The notes under the pieces were generated by a model. That model saw only the letters and a list, made by a program, of their open reading frames with translations. It was not told the origin of the DNA and ran no database searches. From Burkholderiales bacterium (lineage in GTDB: Bacteria > Pseudomonadota > Gammaproteobacteria > Burkholderiales > Burkholderiaceae_C): 40,733 nucleotides of DNA. The stretch spans positions 1 to 40,733 of the forward strand of contig JAECRO010000025.1 in the NCBI GenBank assembly GCA_016000195.1, written 5' to 3'. Below, piece after piece: positions 1-8,360 of this stretch. Each line of letters opens with the position of its first letter. Position 1 is the stretch's first letter. Made by a program: the position numbers and the translations under genes.

Positions 1-118
1 CTACCAGACAGAGTCTTGAATTTCAATATGGGTACTGGGCGGACGGTTACCGAATTGTAGAGAGGTTTCTTTGCCGATGTTCTTTATGCCAGACGCATGA
101 CGGGAGCGTCCCGGAGAT

Positions 119-143
119 GAAAAAAGCCCGCTTGAAGCGGGCT
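119..143 (-). terminator. Rho-independent terminator of fdxA-fpr
   Basis: An 8-base GC-rich stem (AGCCCGCT/AGCGGGCT) with a three-base loop, read on the minus strand, runs into a T tract (the A run at 120-125). It lies about 30 bases beyond the stop codon of the ferredoxin-NADP reductase gene and should end the fdxA-fpr transcript. The remaining bases 1-118 contain no gene I can support. Confidence 0.8.
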
Positions 144-174
144 TGAATTGAAGGTCGCCAAGGCCTGTCAATCG

Positions 175-1341
175 TCAGTCAAAAACCGGCGACTCCACAC
201 CCAGCACCTTGTGCAGTTTCGGGCTGGTGGTGGTGTATTGCAGGTGAATCTTCTTGTCGGGAAAGATGAAGGGCGCAGCGCCGAATGCGGCCAGCGCGCA
301 CTCGTGAAAGCCGCTCAAAATCAGCTTTTTCTTGCCGGGATAGGTGTTGATGTCGCCCACCGCAAAAATGCCGGGAATGTTGGTGGAGAACTTTTCAGTG
401 TCCACCTTGATCTGCTTGCGCTCAATGTCCAGGCCCCAGTGGGCAATTGGTCCCAGCTTGGGCGACAGGCCGAAAAACACCAGCATGACATCCAGCGGCA
501 CCACGCGGGTGATGCCGTCGGCGCCCGTCACTTTGGCCGCAGTCAGCTTTCCGTCTTTTTCGTCGTAGCCCGTCACCTGGCCGATGATGAACTGCATCTC
601 GTAGGCGTCGCAAAGCTCTTTCATCTTGGCCACGTTCGCCGGCGCTGCCTTGAAGCCGTCGCGGCGGTGAATCAGGATCACGCTTTCGGCCTTGTTCGGG
701 CCTTCGGCGACAAAGTTCAAGGCCCAGTCCAGCGCTGAATCGCCGCCGCCGACGATGACCAGATTCTTGCCGGCAAAGTCAGCCGGGTTCTTGACACGGT
801 AGAACAGCTGGCTGTTGTCGAACTGCTCCAGGCCATCGACACGCAGCAGCTTGGGCTGGAAAGCGCCCACGCCGGCAGCAATGAAAATCGTCTTGGTCAG
901 GAACTTCGTGCCTTTGGAGGTTTCCACAAAGAAGCGGCCGTCTTCCTGCTTTTCCAGCACGCTGACTTCCTGGCCCAGATGAAAGGTCGGGCCAAACGGC
1001 TCGATCTGCTTCATCAGGTTGTTGGTCAGTTCCTTGCCGGTGCAGACCGGAATCGCGGGAATGTCATAGATGGGTTTGTCGGGGTACAGCTCGATGGGCT
1101 GGCCGCCGGGATAGGCCAGCGAGTCGATGATGTGCGCCTTGATTTCAAGCAGGCCGAGCTCAAACACCTGGAACAGGCCCACAGGGCCGGCCCCCACGAT
1201 GACGGCATCGGTTTCGATGGGGCCGTCATGCCGGGATGCGGTGTTGATCACTTCTTGGTTCAGTTGAGGTTCCATGATTTCTTGACTTGGATTTTTAATG
1301 AACTCTGGGGTGAGCTCGGGGTTGACGGCTCCCATGTTCAT
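175..1341 (-). CDS. Ferredoxin-NADP(+) reductase, thioredoxin-reductase-like type
   Basis: A cytoplasmic FAD enzyme of 388 residues that moves electrons between NADPH and ferredoxin. The FAD motif GAGPVG is at about residues 50-55. A second dinucleotide motif, [14 protein letters not shown], lies mid-protein, and the C-terminal [15 protein letters not shown] segment is typical of the family. There is no CxxC redox pair between the two nucleotide domains, which separates it from thioredoxin reductase. It starts 9 bases after the fdxA stop and is surely co-transcribed with it. The start is uncertain: neither ATG 1341 nor the in-frame ATG at 1275 (MEPQLN) has a strong Shine-Dalgarno sequence, and the first 40 or so residues precede the conserved fold. 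Pairing with a ferredoxin just downstream of the sulfite reductase operon suggests it feeds electrons to FdxA. That role is inferred. Confidence 0.9.
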   Translation of the reverse strand: MNMGAVNPELTPEFIKNPSQEIMEPQLNQEVINTASRHDGPIETDAVIVGAGPVGLFQVFELGLLEIKAHIIDSLAYPGGQPIELYPDKPIYDIPAIPVCTGKELTNNLMKQIEPFGPTFHLGQEVSVLEKQEDGRFFVETSKGTKFLTKTIFIAAGVGAFQPKLLRVDGLEQFDNSQLFYRVKNPADFAGKNLVIVGGGDSALDWALNFVAEGPNKAESVILIHRRDGFKAAPANVAKMKELCDAYEMQFIIGQVTGYDEKDGKLTAAKVTGADGITRVVPLDVMLVFFGLSPKLGPIAHWGLDIERKQIKVDTEKFSTNIPGIFAVGDINTYPGKKKLILSGFHECALAAFGAAPFIFPDKKIHLQYTTTSPKLHKVLGVESPVFD

Positions 1342-1350
1342 GAGGGCTGG

Positions 1351-1680
1351 TCAGCGCACCAGTTCGGACAGCTTGTTGGTCTTGTCTTTCCATTCTTCGG
1401 CGTCGGGCAAGGCTTCCTTGCGCTTGGTGATGCTTTTCCAGCCGGGCGCGCTGGTCAGGTCGGCATTGATCTTGATGAAATGCAGCTGATCGGAAGGCAG
1501 GTCTTCTTCGGCGTAGATGGCGTTGACCGGGCATTCGGGAATGCACACGGCGCAGTCGATGCACTCGTCCGGATCGATCACCAGCATGTTCGGGCCTTCG
1601 CGGAAACAATCCACGGGGCAAACGTCCACACAATCGGTGTATTTGCAGCGGATGCAGGGGTCTGAAACGACGTGTGTCAT
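1351..1680 (-). CDS. fdxA: Seven-iron ferredoxin FdxA
   Basis: A ferredoxin of 109 residues with the Azotobacter FdI cysteine layout. C9, C17 and C50 fit a 3Fe-4S site, and C21, C40, C43 and C46 fit a 4Fe-4S site ([11 protein letters not shown] block). C12 and C25 are extra cysteines. The C-terminal tail of about 55 residues, rich in charged residues, is usual for this subfamily. It is a soluble one-electron carrier. It is transcribed ahead of the ferredoxin-NADP reductase gene with a 9-base gap, so the two make a redox pair. It lies 176 bases beyond the end of cysN on the same strand, which leaves room for its own promoter. Confidence 0.93.
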   Translation of the reverse strand: MTHVVSDPCIRCKYTDCVDVCPVDCFREGPNMLVIDPDECIDCAVCIPECPVNAIYAEEDLPSDQLHFIKINADLTSAPGWKSITKRKEALPDAEEWKDKTNKLSELVR

Positions 1681-1777
1681 GGTGTTATTGGCTAATCGGT
1701 GAAAACCCTGAATTTTAAGGCAATGCCTGGCAAGTCCGGTTGACGAAGCGCATTCCTTTGAAAATCAACGGATTTCG

Positions 1778-1812
1778 CAGGGATCGCTTCAAAAAAACAG
1801 GTCTGTTTCTGC
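1778..1812 (-). terminator. Weak candidate terminator after cysN
   Basis: On the minus strand, about 50 bases past the cysN stop, AAACAG and CTGTTT flank a two-base spacer and are followed by a run of seven T. The stem is short and the loop is too tight without opening a pair, so this is only a possible transcript end between cysN and fdxA. I see no gene in 1681-1856. Confidence 0.3.
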
Positions 1813-1856
1813 GTTGATTCAAAACAGGGTTGAGGGTTTGAAAATGGTGGTTGCGC

Positions 1857-3170
1857 TTAGAGCACCAGCGCGGCGCCAGAAGTCTTGTGCGATGCGGTAT
1901 CGACCAGCACCAGCGAGCCCAGGATGCGCGAGCGCACATAAGGCAGCGTGACCAGCGGCTCCTGAAAGCTCAGTTCGACGTGGCCGATGGCGTTGGGCGG
2001 CAGTTCTGTCGCGTTTTCCTCGGCCAGCGTGTTGACATCGAGCTTGTGGACGATGCGCCTGACCTTGGCCTTGACCCAGCGATGGCCCTGCAGCGCCCAA
2101 TAGACGCGCCCAGCCACCAGCGGCTCGTCATCCATCCAGGCCATCGTGACAGCGACTTCGCGCGAAGGCGTGAAGGTGTCGGGCGCCAGCAGCCAGTCGC
2201 CGCGCGAGACATCGACTTCGCGGTCGAGCACGATGCCGGCGCTGTGCCCGGCGGGAATCGCCTTGGGCTGGCGGATATGGTCAAGCACCTGGGCCACGAC
2301 GGCGGTTTGCCCGCTCGGCAAAATGGTCACGGTCTGGCCGGGCTGCACGTTGCCAGTGGCCACGCGGCCCCAGAAAATGCGCCGGCCCTGCGAGGTGTCG
2401 GATGAGGACGAGAATTTTTCGACCCATTGCACCGGGAACGAGAACGCTTCGCCGGTTTCAGCCGGCGTGCCGGGCAGCGTTTCCAGCAGGTCGAGCAGCG
2501 ACAGGCCTTCGTAGCCGCACCAGCCGGGCTTGCCATCGACCACGTTGAAGCCCTTGAGGGCGGACACTGGCACCGTGGCGCGGACCGGGATTTTGGCGGC
2601 CTCTGCAAACTTCGCCAGCGCGCCGCTGATGTTGTGGAAGGCGAGGGTGGCGTCTTCGACCGCATCGAGCTTGTTCACGGCGAACACGATGGACGGCACG
2701 CGCAGCAGGTTGACCAGCAGCGAATGGCGGCGGGTTTGCTGCAGCAGTTCCATCGCCGGGTTGTGCCAGTCGAGCTTGGTGGCATCGACCAGCACCACGG
2801 CGGCGTCGGCGCTTGATGCCGCCGTGACCATGTTGCGCGTGTACTGCTCATGGCCGGGCGCATCGCCGATGATGAACTTGCGGTGTTCGGTGGCGAAGTA
2901 GCGGTAGGCCACATCAATCGTGATGCCTTGCTCGCGCTCTGCCGACAGGCCGTCGGTCAGCAGCGCCAGGTCAGTTTCGCCCGCGCGCTGCACGCCGGCC
3001 AGGTGATCGACCAGCACGGCTTTGGAGTCCACCAGCAGGCGGCCGATCAGCGTGCTCTTGCCGTCATCGACCGAGCCGCAGGTGATGAACTTCAGCGCAG
3101 ATTTCAAGTCATTTTGGCCTGTTGCGCTTGCTGGCTGTGCGCTGGCAGCTATCAAATCAATAGTGGTCAT
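1857..3170 (-). CDS. cysN: Sulfate adenylyltransferase subunit 1, GTPase CysN
   Basis: The regulatory GTPase subunit of ATP sulfurylase, which activates sulfate to adenylylsulfate (APS) with CysD. The 437 residues show an EF-Tu-like G domain: G1 GSVDDGKST at 32-40, G2 in EREQGITIDVAYRYF, G3 DAPGHEQY and G4 NKLD, then beta-barrel domains. It has no fused APS kinase (CysC). Its ATG overlaps the cysD stop as TGATG, so the two are translationally coupled. The first 23 or so residues are odd: they are encoded by a dispersed repeat (3113-3163), precede the conserved KFITCGSVDDGKST start of the family, and resemble the N-terminus of the DUF934 protein upstream. It is the last gene of the cys operon. 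Confidence 0.95.
   Translation of the reverse strand: MTTIDLIAASAQPASATGQNDLKSALKFITCGSVDDGKSTLIGRLLVDSKAVLVDHLAGVQRAGETDLALLTDGLSAEREQGITIDVAYRYFATEHRKFIIGDAPGHEQYTRNMVTAASSADAAVVLVDATKLDWHNPAMELLQQTRRHSLLVNLLRVPSIVFAVNKLDAVEDATLAFHNISGALAKFAEAAKIPVRATVPVSALKGFNVVDGKPGWCGYEGLSLLDLLETLPGTPAETGEAFSFPVQWVEKFSSSSDTSQGRRIFWGRVATGNVQPGQTVTILPSGQTAVVAQVLDHIRQPKAIPAGHSAGIVLDREVDVSRGDWLLAPDTFTPSREVAVTMAWMDDEPLVAGRVYWALQGHRWVKAKVRRIVHKLDVNTLAEENATELPPNAIGHVELSFQEPLVTLPYVRSRILGSLVLVDTASHKTSGAALVL
3113..3163 (+). repeat. Interspersed repeat, copy A (inside the cysN 5' end)
   Basis: Reads TTTTGGCCTGT-GCGC, about 15 variable bases, then GCGCTGGCAGCTAT-CAAATCA-ATAG. It aligns along its whole length with copy B at 5278-5329. 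This copy lies within the first codons of cysN, which reads it in the opposite sense (ATAGCTGCCAGCGC gives I-A-A-S-A). The other copies in the window are intergenic. Confidence 0.85.
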
Positions 3171-4123
3171 CAGAAGTACCCGTCTTTCTTGCGCTTTTCC
3201 ATCGAAGCGTCTGAGGTTTTGTCGTCCATGCGCGTGGCGCCGCGTTCGCTGACATCGGCGGCCAGCGTTTCAATCACTATTTCGGCGGCGGTGGCGGCCG
3301 TGCTGTCCACCGGGCAGGTGCAGGTGATGTCGCCCACGGTGCGAAAACGCACGGTTTTTTCAACGATTTGCTCGCCGTCGCGCGCCGGGGTCAGTTCGGT
3401 GACGGGCACCAGCAGGCCCTTGCGTTCGACCACTTTGCGCTGGTGCGCGTAGTAGAGCGAAGGCAGGGCGATCTGCTCGCGCTCGATGTATTGCCACACG
3501 TCCAGCTCGGTCCAGTTGGAAATCGGGAACACGCGAAAGTGTTCGCCGGGCTGCAGCCGGGTGTTGAACAGCGTCCAGAGTTCGGGCCGCTGGGCCTTGG
3601 GCTGCCACTGGCCGAAGCTGTCGCGGTGGGAGAAGATGCGCTCCTTGGCGCGGGCTTTTTCTTCATCACGGCGCGCGCCGCCAATCAGCGCATCAAAGCG
3701 GAATTCGTCAATCGCCTCCAGCAGCGTGACCGACTGGTGCACGTTGCGCGATTCGCCGGGATGGGCCAGGCGCACCGTGCCGCGTTTCATCGAATCCTCG
3801 ACATGGCGAACGATCAGCTCGGCGCCCAGTTCCTTGGCGCGCGAGTCGCGGAAATCGGTGACTTCGTGGAAGTTGTGGCCGGTGTCGATCATCAGCAGCG
3901 GAAACGGAATCCGGCCAATGCCAAACGCCTTCTCGGCGCATTTCAGCATCACCAGTGAATCCTTGCCGCCCGAGAACAGCAGCGCCGGGCGCTCGAAGGC
4001 GGCGGCGACTTCGCGCAGGATGAAGATGGTTTCTTCTTCCAGCGCATCGAGGTGGGAATTGCTGAGCCTGGCCAGCAACTGGGGTTCATGACTCATGGGG
4101 TTCACATCTAAGCGGGCGTTCAT
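3170..4123 (-). CDS. cysD: Sulfate adenylyltransferase subunit 2 CysD
   Basis: The catalytic subunit of ATP sulfurylase (ATP + sulfate to APS + pyrophosphate), of the PP-loop ATP pyrophosphatase family. The PP-loop SGGKDS is at residues 51-56, and the family blocks FPLLMIDTGHNFHE, GARRDEEKARAKER and FRVFPISNWTELDVWQYI follow. I take ATG 4123 as the start (317 residues) because it makes an ATGA overlap with the cysH stop. An internal ATG at 4096 (MSHEPQ) is possible. The open frame continues upstream into cysH sequence without meaning. It is coupled to cysN by a one-base stop/start overlap. Confidence 0.95.
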   Translation of the reverse strand: MNARLDVNPMSHEPQLLARLSNSHLDALEEETIFILREVAAAFERPALLFSGGKDSLVMLKCAEKAFGIGRIPFPLLMIDTGHNFHEVTDFRDSRAKELGAELIVRHVEDSMKRGTVRLAHPGESRNVHQSVTLLEAIDEFRFDALIGGARRDEEKARAKERIFSHRDSFGQWQPKAQRPELWTLFNTRLQPGEHFRVFPISNWTELDVWQYIEREQIALPSLYYAHQRKVVERKGLLVPVTELTPARDGEQIVEKTVRFRTVGDITCTCPVDSTAATAAEIVIETLAADVSERGATRMDDKTSDASMEKRKKDGYF

Positions 4124-4917
4124 GCTTGTATTTCTCGGATAGGGATGATGCTGGAAAGCGGCTCGAACGCGGCGGGCTCCTGCGCTTCGTGGGTGCCGTC
4201 GGCGGCGACGTGCAGGCCGCATTCCTTGGCGCTTTCGTTTTCCCACCACCAGCGGCCAGAGCGGAAATCCTCGCCCAGCGTCACGGCGCGGGTGCAGGGC
4301 GCGCAGCCGATGCTGGGGAAAAACTGGTCGTGCAGCGGGTTGTAGGGAATGGCGTTGATGGAAATACAGTGCCAGATGTCGCCCTGGGTCCATTCGACCA
4401 GCGGGTTGACCTTGGCGCGCTCGGGCTGCTGCTCGATGTCATGCACTTCGGCGCGGGCGGCGGACTGCTCGCGGCGCAGGCCGGTCAGCCAGCCCTTTTT
4501 GCCGGCCAGCGCGCGCGCCAAAGGCGCCATCTTGCGGATGTGGCAGCACTGCTTGCGCAAGGCCAGGCTTTTGTACATGGCTTCGCTTCCGTTGGCCTGC
4601 ACGAAGGCGTTGGCCGTTTCAAGGTCGGGGCGGTAGACATCGACCTTGACCGGATAGCGTTCCTCGATACGGCCGATCAGCGCCACGGTTTCCGCGTGCA
4701 GCATGCCGGTGTCGAGCACGAAGATGCTGACGCCTGCCGTGTCGAAAAGACCGGCTTCGTGCATCAAATGCGTGACCACCATGTCTTCCGCACCCAGGCT
4801 GGACGCCTGCGTCAGCGGCGAATAGTCGGCGGCGGCGGTCTTGAGCAGCGCCAGGCTGTGCACGAGTTTTTCCGCAAAATCGGGCGACGGCTTGGCGTAA
4901 AGGGCAATGGCGCTCAT
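4120..4917 (-). CDS. cysH: Adenylylsulfate (APS) reductase, CysH family
   Basis: Reduces activated sulfate to sulfite with thioredoxin or glutathione as donor. The protein has 265 residues. The cysteine pairs at 124-125 (QCCHIRK) and 205-208 (CAPC) are the 4Fe-4S ligands that mark APS-specific enzymes, and C233 in KECGLH is the catalytic cysteine. The iron-sulfur pattern, with no cysC in the operon, points to direct APS reduction rather than the PAPS route. ATG 4917 is chosen because AAGGAAA stands six bases upstream. A TTG at 4932 would add five residues. The gene overlaps cysD by four bases (ATGA). Confidence 0.94.
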   Translation of the reverse strand: MSAIALYAKPSPDFAEKLVHSLALLKTAAADYSPLTQASSLGAEDMVVTHLMHEAGLFDTAGVSIFVLDTGMLHAETVALIGRIEERYPVKVDVYRPDLETANAFVQANGSEAMYKSLALRKQCCHIRKMAPLARALAGKKGWLTGLRREQSAARAEVHDIEQQPERAKVNPLVEWTQGDIWHCISINAIPYNPLHDQFFPSIGCAPCTRAVTLGEDFRSGRWWWENESAKECGLHVAADGTHEAQEPAAFEPLSSIIPIREIQA

Positions 4918-4928
4918 GCTGTTTCCTT

Positions 4929-5327
4929 TCAAACGGTGGCGGCGGTGATGAAATGGGGCTGGATATCCACCGCATCGCCCTGGTATTTGCCAACGCCGTA
5001 GCCAGGATAGGCGGCCAGCACGCGCTGGGCGACTTCAAGGTTCTGGTCGGCGCGCAGCACGGCCACGTCAAAACCGCTGCGTTCCATCTGCGCCAGCTGG
5101 TCCACCAGCACATCGCCCGTGGCGCGGATTTCGCCCTTGAAGCCGAGCCGGCGGCGCAGCAAAAAGGCCTGGCTGAAAGCGCGGCCATCGGTGAATTTCG
5201 GGAAATTCAGGTCAATGCGCTCCACGCCTTCAAGCGAAAGCCCGAAAGGATTGGCGTCGTTCGCCAGTTCAACAGTGTTTTGGCCTGTAGCGCACGTGAC
5301 ATGGGCGCTTGCAGCTATCAATTTCAT
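4929..5327 (-). CDS. DUF934 protein of the sulfite-reduction operon
   Basis: A 132-residue DUF934 protein, a family found beside cysI and cysH in many proteobacteria and thought to assist sulfite or nitrite reduction, mechanism unknown. The conserved core runs from about residue 35 (ERIDLNFPKFTDGRAFSQAFLLRRR) through GDVLVDQLAQMERSGFDVAVL. The gene sits between cysI and cysH, ending 11 bases before the cysH ATG. Its first 17 residues (LIAASA-x4-ATGQN) are translated from a dispersed repeat (5278-5329) in the same frame as the cysN N-terminus, so they are probably not part of the ancestral protein. The ATG at 5327 lies inside the repeat, and a start further in is possible. Confidence 0.85.
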   Translation of the reverse strand: MKLIAASAHVTCATGQNTVELANDANPFGLSLEGVERIDLNFPKFTDGRAFSQAFLLRRRLGFKGEIRATGDVLVDQLAQMERSGFDVAVLRADQNLEVAQRVLAAYPGYGVGKYQGDAVDIQPHFITAATV

Positions 5328-5329
5328 AG
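5278..5329 (+). repeat. Interspersed repeat, copy B (inside the DUF934 gene 5' end)
   Basis: Reads TTTTGGCCTGT-AGCGC, then GGGCGCTTGCAGCTAT-CAATTTC-ATAGT. It matches copy A at most positions over about 50 bases, including both conserved ends. It contains the start codon and the first 17 codons of the DUF934 gene. Confidence 0.85.
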
Positions 5330-5365
5330 TAATTCTCTGCGTGGTGAGTTCAACGATGCGGCGCT

Positions 5366-7174
5366 TCAGGCGGCGCTGGCTTCGGCGGATTCGCTGCGGG
5401 TGGCGCTGAAGCGCGCGCCGTTGGCGGCCGCCTTGAACGGGTCGGCGCCGACGCGGCGCAAGGTGGCGATAAAGGTTTCACGGCCTTCGCGCTGCTGGCG
5501 ATAGGTGTTGAGCACGGCCTCGATCACCTCGGGCACTTCAGCCGCCGAGAACGACGGGCCGACGGCCTTGCCGGCCAGCGCCGGGCCTGACAACGTGGAG
5601 CCGTCCGAGCCGCCCAGCGACACCTGATACCACTCCTTGCCGTCCTTGTCCACGCCCAGGATGCCGATGTGGCCGCTGTGGTGGTGGCCGCAGGAGTTGA
5701 TGCAGCCGCTGATGTGCAGGTCGATCTCGCCGATGTCGTGCAGCTCGTCCAGGTCCTGGTAGCGCTCGGTGATGGCTTCGGCAATCGGCAGCGAACGGGC
5801 ATTGGCCAGCGCGCAGAAGTCGCCGCCGGGGCAGGCGATCATGTCGGTCAGCAGGTGGATGTTGGCCTTGGCGAAGCCGGCCTCGCGGGCGGCGCGCCAC
5901 AGCGCGGGCAGTTCGTCGGCGCGCACCCAGGGCAGCAGCAAATTTTGCTCGTGCGTGACGCGGGCTTCGCCAGCGCTGAAACGGTCCGCCAGATCAGCCG
6001 CGATGTCGAGCTGGTCGGCGGTGGCGTCGCCGGGGGCTTGCCCCAGCCGCTTGAACGACAGGGTCACGGCGCGCAGCTCGGGGTTCTGGTGCGGGGCCAC
6101 GTTCTGCTGCAGCCAGCGGCTGAAGGCGGCTTGCTCTTCGGCGCTGACGGGCCTGGCATCCTCGGGTGCGCCCTTGAGCGCGGGCGCCACGAAGCAGGCC
6201 GCCACGCGGTCGTATTCGGCCTGCGTGATGGTGTGCGGGCCGCCGTCGTGGTCCATGATCTGGCGGTATTCGGCTTCCACCGCGTCGATATATTTCTGGC
6301 CTTCGGCCTTCACCAGAATCTTGATGCGGGCCTTGTAGATGTTGTCGCGCCGGCCGTAGCGGTTGTACACGCGCACGATGGCTTCAAGGTAATTCATGAT
6401 CTGGTCCCACGCCAGGAACTCGCGGATCACCGTGCCGATGATCGGCGTGCGGCCCATGCCGCCGCCCACCAGCACCTTGAAACCCAGCTCGCCGGCTTCA
6501 TTGCGCAGCAGTTGCAGGCCCACATCGTGCCAGCCGATGGCGGCGCGGTCTTCCTGGGCGCCGCTGATGGCGATCTTGAACTTGCGCGGCAGGAAGGCGA
6601 ACTCGGGGTGCAGCGTGCTCCACTGGCGCATGATTTCGCCGAACGGGCGCGGGTCGGCAATCTCGTCCACCGCAATGCCGGCGCGCTCGTCGCTGGTGAT
6701 GTTGCGGATGCAGTTGCCGCTGGTCTGGATGCCGTGCATGTCCACGCTGGCCAGCAAATCCATCACGTCGGCCGACTTGTCGAGCGGAATCCAGTTGTAC
6801 TGCACGTTCTGGCGCGTCGTGAAGTGGCCGTAACCCTTGCTCAGCTGGCTGTGGACCGAACCGCCGTTTTTCAGCGCAATAGCGCCCAGCTTGTCCTGGG
6901 TGGCCTGCGCGCTTTCAAACAGGGCCGGATTCGGCTGGTCGTAGTCGCGGGCGAGGGTGGCCAGCACGCGCAGCTGGGCGCTGGAGAGTTCGCCATAAGG
7001 CACGGCCACGCGCAGCATGGGCGCGTAGCGCTGCACATACCAGCCGTTTTGCAGGCGCAGCGGCCTGAATTCATCTTCGGGCAACTGGCCGTTTTGCCAG
7101 CGCGTCAGCTGGTCCCGGAACTGGCTGGCACGGGCTTTCACAAACTGGCGGTCAAATTCGGTGTAGTGGTACAT
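5366..7174 (-). CDS. cysI: Sulfite reductase hemoprotein (siroheme, 4Fe-4S), CysI type
   Basis: Catalyses the six-electron reduction of sulfite to sulfide. The 602 residues contain the duplicated nitrite/sulfite reductase fold. The siroheme/4Fe-4S ligands are visible as CPGGDFC (C-x5-C) and CINSC (C-x3-C) followed by GHHHSGHIGILG in the C-terminal half. Basic siroheme-contacting stretches such as KGYGHFTTRQNVQYNW lie near residues 115-130. No cysJ flavoprotein is present. The ferredoxin and reductase genes downstream are possible donors. It is the second gene of the operon, 41 bases after the permease gene, and the DUF934 gene follows after 38 bases. A ferredoxin-dependent nitrite reductase is the alternative reading, but the context favours sulfite. 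Confidence 0.92.
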   Translation of the reverse strand: MYHYTEFDRQFVKARASQFRDQLTRWQNGQLPEDEFRPLRLQNGWYVQRYAPMLRVAVPYGELSSAQLRVLATLARDYDQPNPALFESAQATQDKLGAIALKNGGSVHSQLSKGYGHFTTRQNVQYNWIPLDKSADVMDLLASVDMHGIQTSGNCIRNITSDERAGIAVDEIADPRPFGEIMRQWSTLHPEFAFLPRKFKIAISGAQEDRAAIGWHDVGLQLLRNEAGELGFKVLVGGGMGRTPIIGTVIREFLAWDQIMNYLEAIVRVYNRYGRRDNIYKARIKILVKAEGQKYIDAVEAEYRQIMDHDGGPHTITQAEYDRVAACFVAPALKGAPEDARPVSAEEQAAFSRWLQQNVAPHQNPELRAVTLSFKRLGQAPGDATADQLDIAADLADRFSAGEARVTHEQNLLLPWVRADELPALWRAAREAGFAKANIHLLTDMIACPGGDFCALANARSLPIAEAITERYQDLDELHDIGEIDLHISGCINSCGHHHSGHIGILGVDKDGKEWYQVSLGGSDGSTLSGPALAGKAVGPSFSAAEVPEVIEAVLNTYRQQREGRETFIATLRRVGADPFKAAANGARFSATRSESAEASAA

Positions 7175-7215
7175 GGATGTTGAGGGACAAATGAGAGTCG
7201 AAAGTCGTAGAGGAA

Positions 7216-8007
7216 TTAAATCGAAATGAGCTTCACGCCGGCATAGGCCAGCAGCACGGACAGCAGCGAGCGGATGACGCGGTCAGGCGTTTTGCGCATC
7301 AGGTGCGAACCTATCCAGATTCCCGGCAGCGACCCGGCCAGCAGCCTGAGCAGCAAAGGCCAGTCCACCGAGCCGATGGACGCATGGCCCAGGCCCGCCA
7401 CCAGCGTCAGCGGAACCGCATGGGCAATGTCGGCTGCCACGATGCGCGGCAGGGGCAGTGTAGGGTAAAGCAGCATCAGCACGATCACGCCAATGGCGCC
7501 CGCGCCGACCGAGGTCAGCGTCACCAGCGTGCCGATGACCGCGCCAAACAGGATCGGCAAGGCCCAGTGGCGCGCGCGCGTGGCCTGCGCAATCCGTTCA
7601 GGCGCGATGTGCGTGGGCGGCGCCTTGCCGCGCAAGACCTTGTAGAAGGTGGCGCTGGCCGTCAGCAGCAGCGCCAGTCCGAGCGTCGTCGTCATGATCG
7701 CCTGCGTCGCCGGGTTGGCCGGGCCAAGGCGCTGCAGCAGGTACAGCGTGACCAGCGCAGCCGGAATGCTGCCCATGGCCGTCTGCCCCACGATTCGCCA
7801 GTCCACCACTTTGGCGCGCGCCAGGCTCACCGTGCCACTCATCTTGGTGAAGGCGGCAAACAGCAGGTCGGTGCCGATGGCCAGGTGCGGCTTGACGCCG
7901 AACACGAAGATCAGGATAGGCGTCATCAGCGAGCCGCCGCCCACGCCGGTCAGGCCCACCACGAGGCCGACGACGAAGCCGGCAAAGATAAAAGCGAAAT
8001 CATGCAT
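7216..8007 (-). CDS. TauE/SafE family permease (sulfite or sulfate transport)
   Basis: An inner-membrane protein of 263 residues with about eight hydrophobic segments. It has the two family half-repeats, GLVVGLTGVGGGSLMTPIL near residue 15 and GTLVTLTSVGAGAIGVIVL in the second half. TauE/SafE proteins move small anions such as sulfite, sulfoacetate or sulfate. As first gene of the cys operon it most likely imports sulfate or exports excess sulfite. The sequence alone does not settle direction or substrate. Its start lies 30-75 bases from the AT-rich inverted repeats at 8039-8081, where the operon promoter is expected. Confidence 0.88.
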   Translation of the reverse strand: MHDFAFIFAGFVVGLVVGLTGVGGGSLMTPILIFVFGVKPHLAIGTDLLFAAFTKMSGTVSLARAKVVDWRIVGQTAMGSIPAALVTLYLLQRLGPANPATQAIMTTTLGLALLLTASATFYKVLRGKAPPTHIAPERIAQATRARHWALPILFGAVIGTLVTLTSVGAGAIGVIVLMLLYPTLPLPRIVAADIAHAVPLTLVAGLGHASIGSVDWPLLLRLLAGSLPGIWIGSHLMRKTPDRVIRSLLSVLLAYAGVKLISI

Positions 8008-8038
8008 AAGGGCGAAAATGTAACGAGCTTGCTTATAA

Positions 8039-8081
8039 AAACAAACTACAGTTTTGTTCTGCCTTTATGCGGATAAGCATA
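8039..8081. promoter_or_regulatory. Candidate cys operon control region
   Basis: Upstream of the permease-cysI operon lies an AT-rich island with two symmetrical elements. On the minus strand one reads AAACT-GT-AGTTT followed by a T-rich run with TATAAG (possible -10). The other is TATGC-N6-GCATA at 8066-8081. Such dyads are the usual shape of LysR-type (CysB/SsuR-like) operators. The AACT/AGTT dyad recurs before sbp. The assignment is by position and shape only. Confidence 0.4.
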
Positions 8082-8360
8082 TTCACCAGTCTGCATGCGG
8101 GTTTGCGGGTCTTCCAGGGCTCAGGCTGGATAAGCCAGGCCGTCATTTCAGGCGTGGCCGTCCACGCCAGCGGCATGTCCGCTGTACAGTCGCTTTTTTT
8201 TTCAGGAGGCCGGCACCACATTGCCGACGGACTGGAAGGCGGTGCAGGTCTGGATTGACTCAACAGTCTGCGAGCCTTGGTTACGGTTGTTTCGATTATT
8301 GACGACCGGCCGGCCGGCCGGGTGGGCGGCAGGCGTCAGCCGGCGCCTTTCGCCAGAGCT
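8082..8360. other. Region without a supportable gene
   Basis: Between the cys operon control region and the end of mnmC. Short open frames exist on both strands but none has a start signal or a recognisable family. Visible features are a CTGTACAG palindrome, a run of nine T near 8193-8202, and a (CCGG)4 tract at 8306-8321 that could form a hairpin just past the mnmC stop. Confidence 0.5.

Noticed and set aside
148..738. Long plus-strand open frame opposite the ferredoxin-NADP reductase
   Set aside because: It is the antisense of a clearly conserved enzyme, with no family resemblance. Many such frames occur opposite genes in this GC-rich DNA (for example 5669-7183, 8277-9815, 12928-14646, 24330-25649).
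8180..8202. CTGTACAG followed by T run, considered as a LexA box or terminator
   Set aside because: A LexA site needs an eight-base spacer between CTGT and ACAG, which is missing here. The T run is not next to a stable stem.
8033..8302. Small open frames on both strands between the cys operon and mnmC
   Set aside because: No ribosome site, no coding bias and no recognisable motif. They also cross the candidate operator region.
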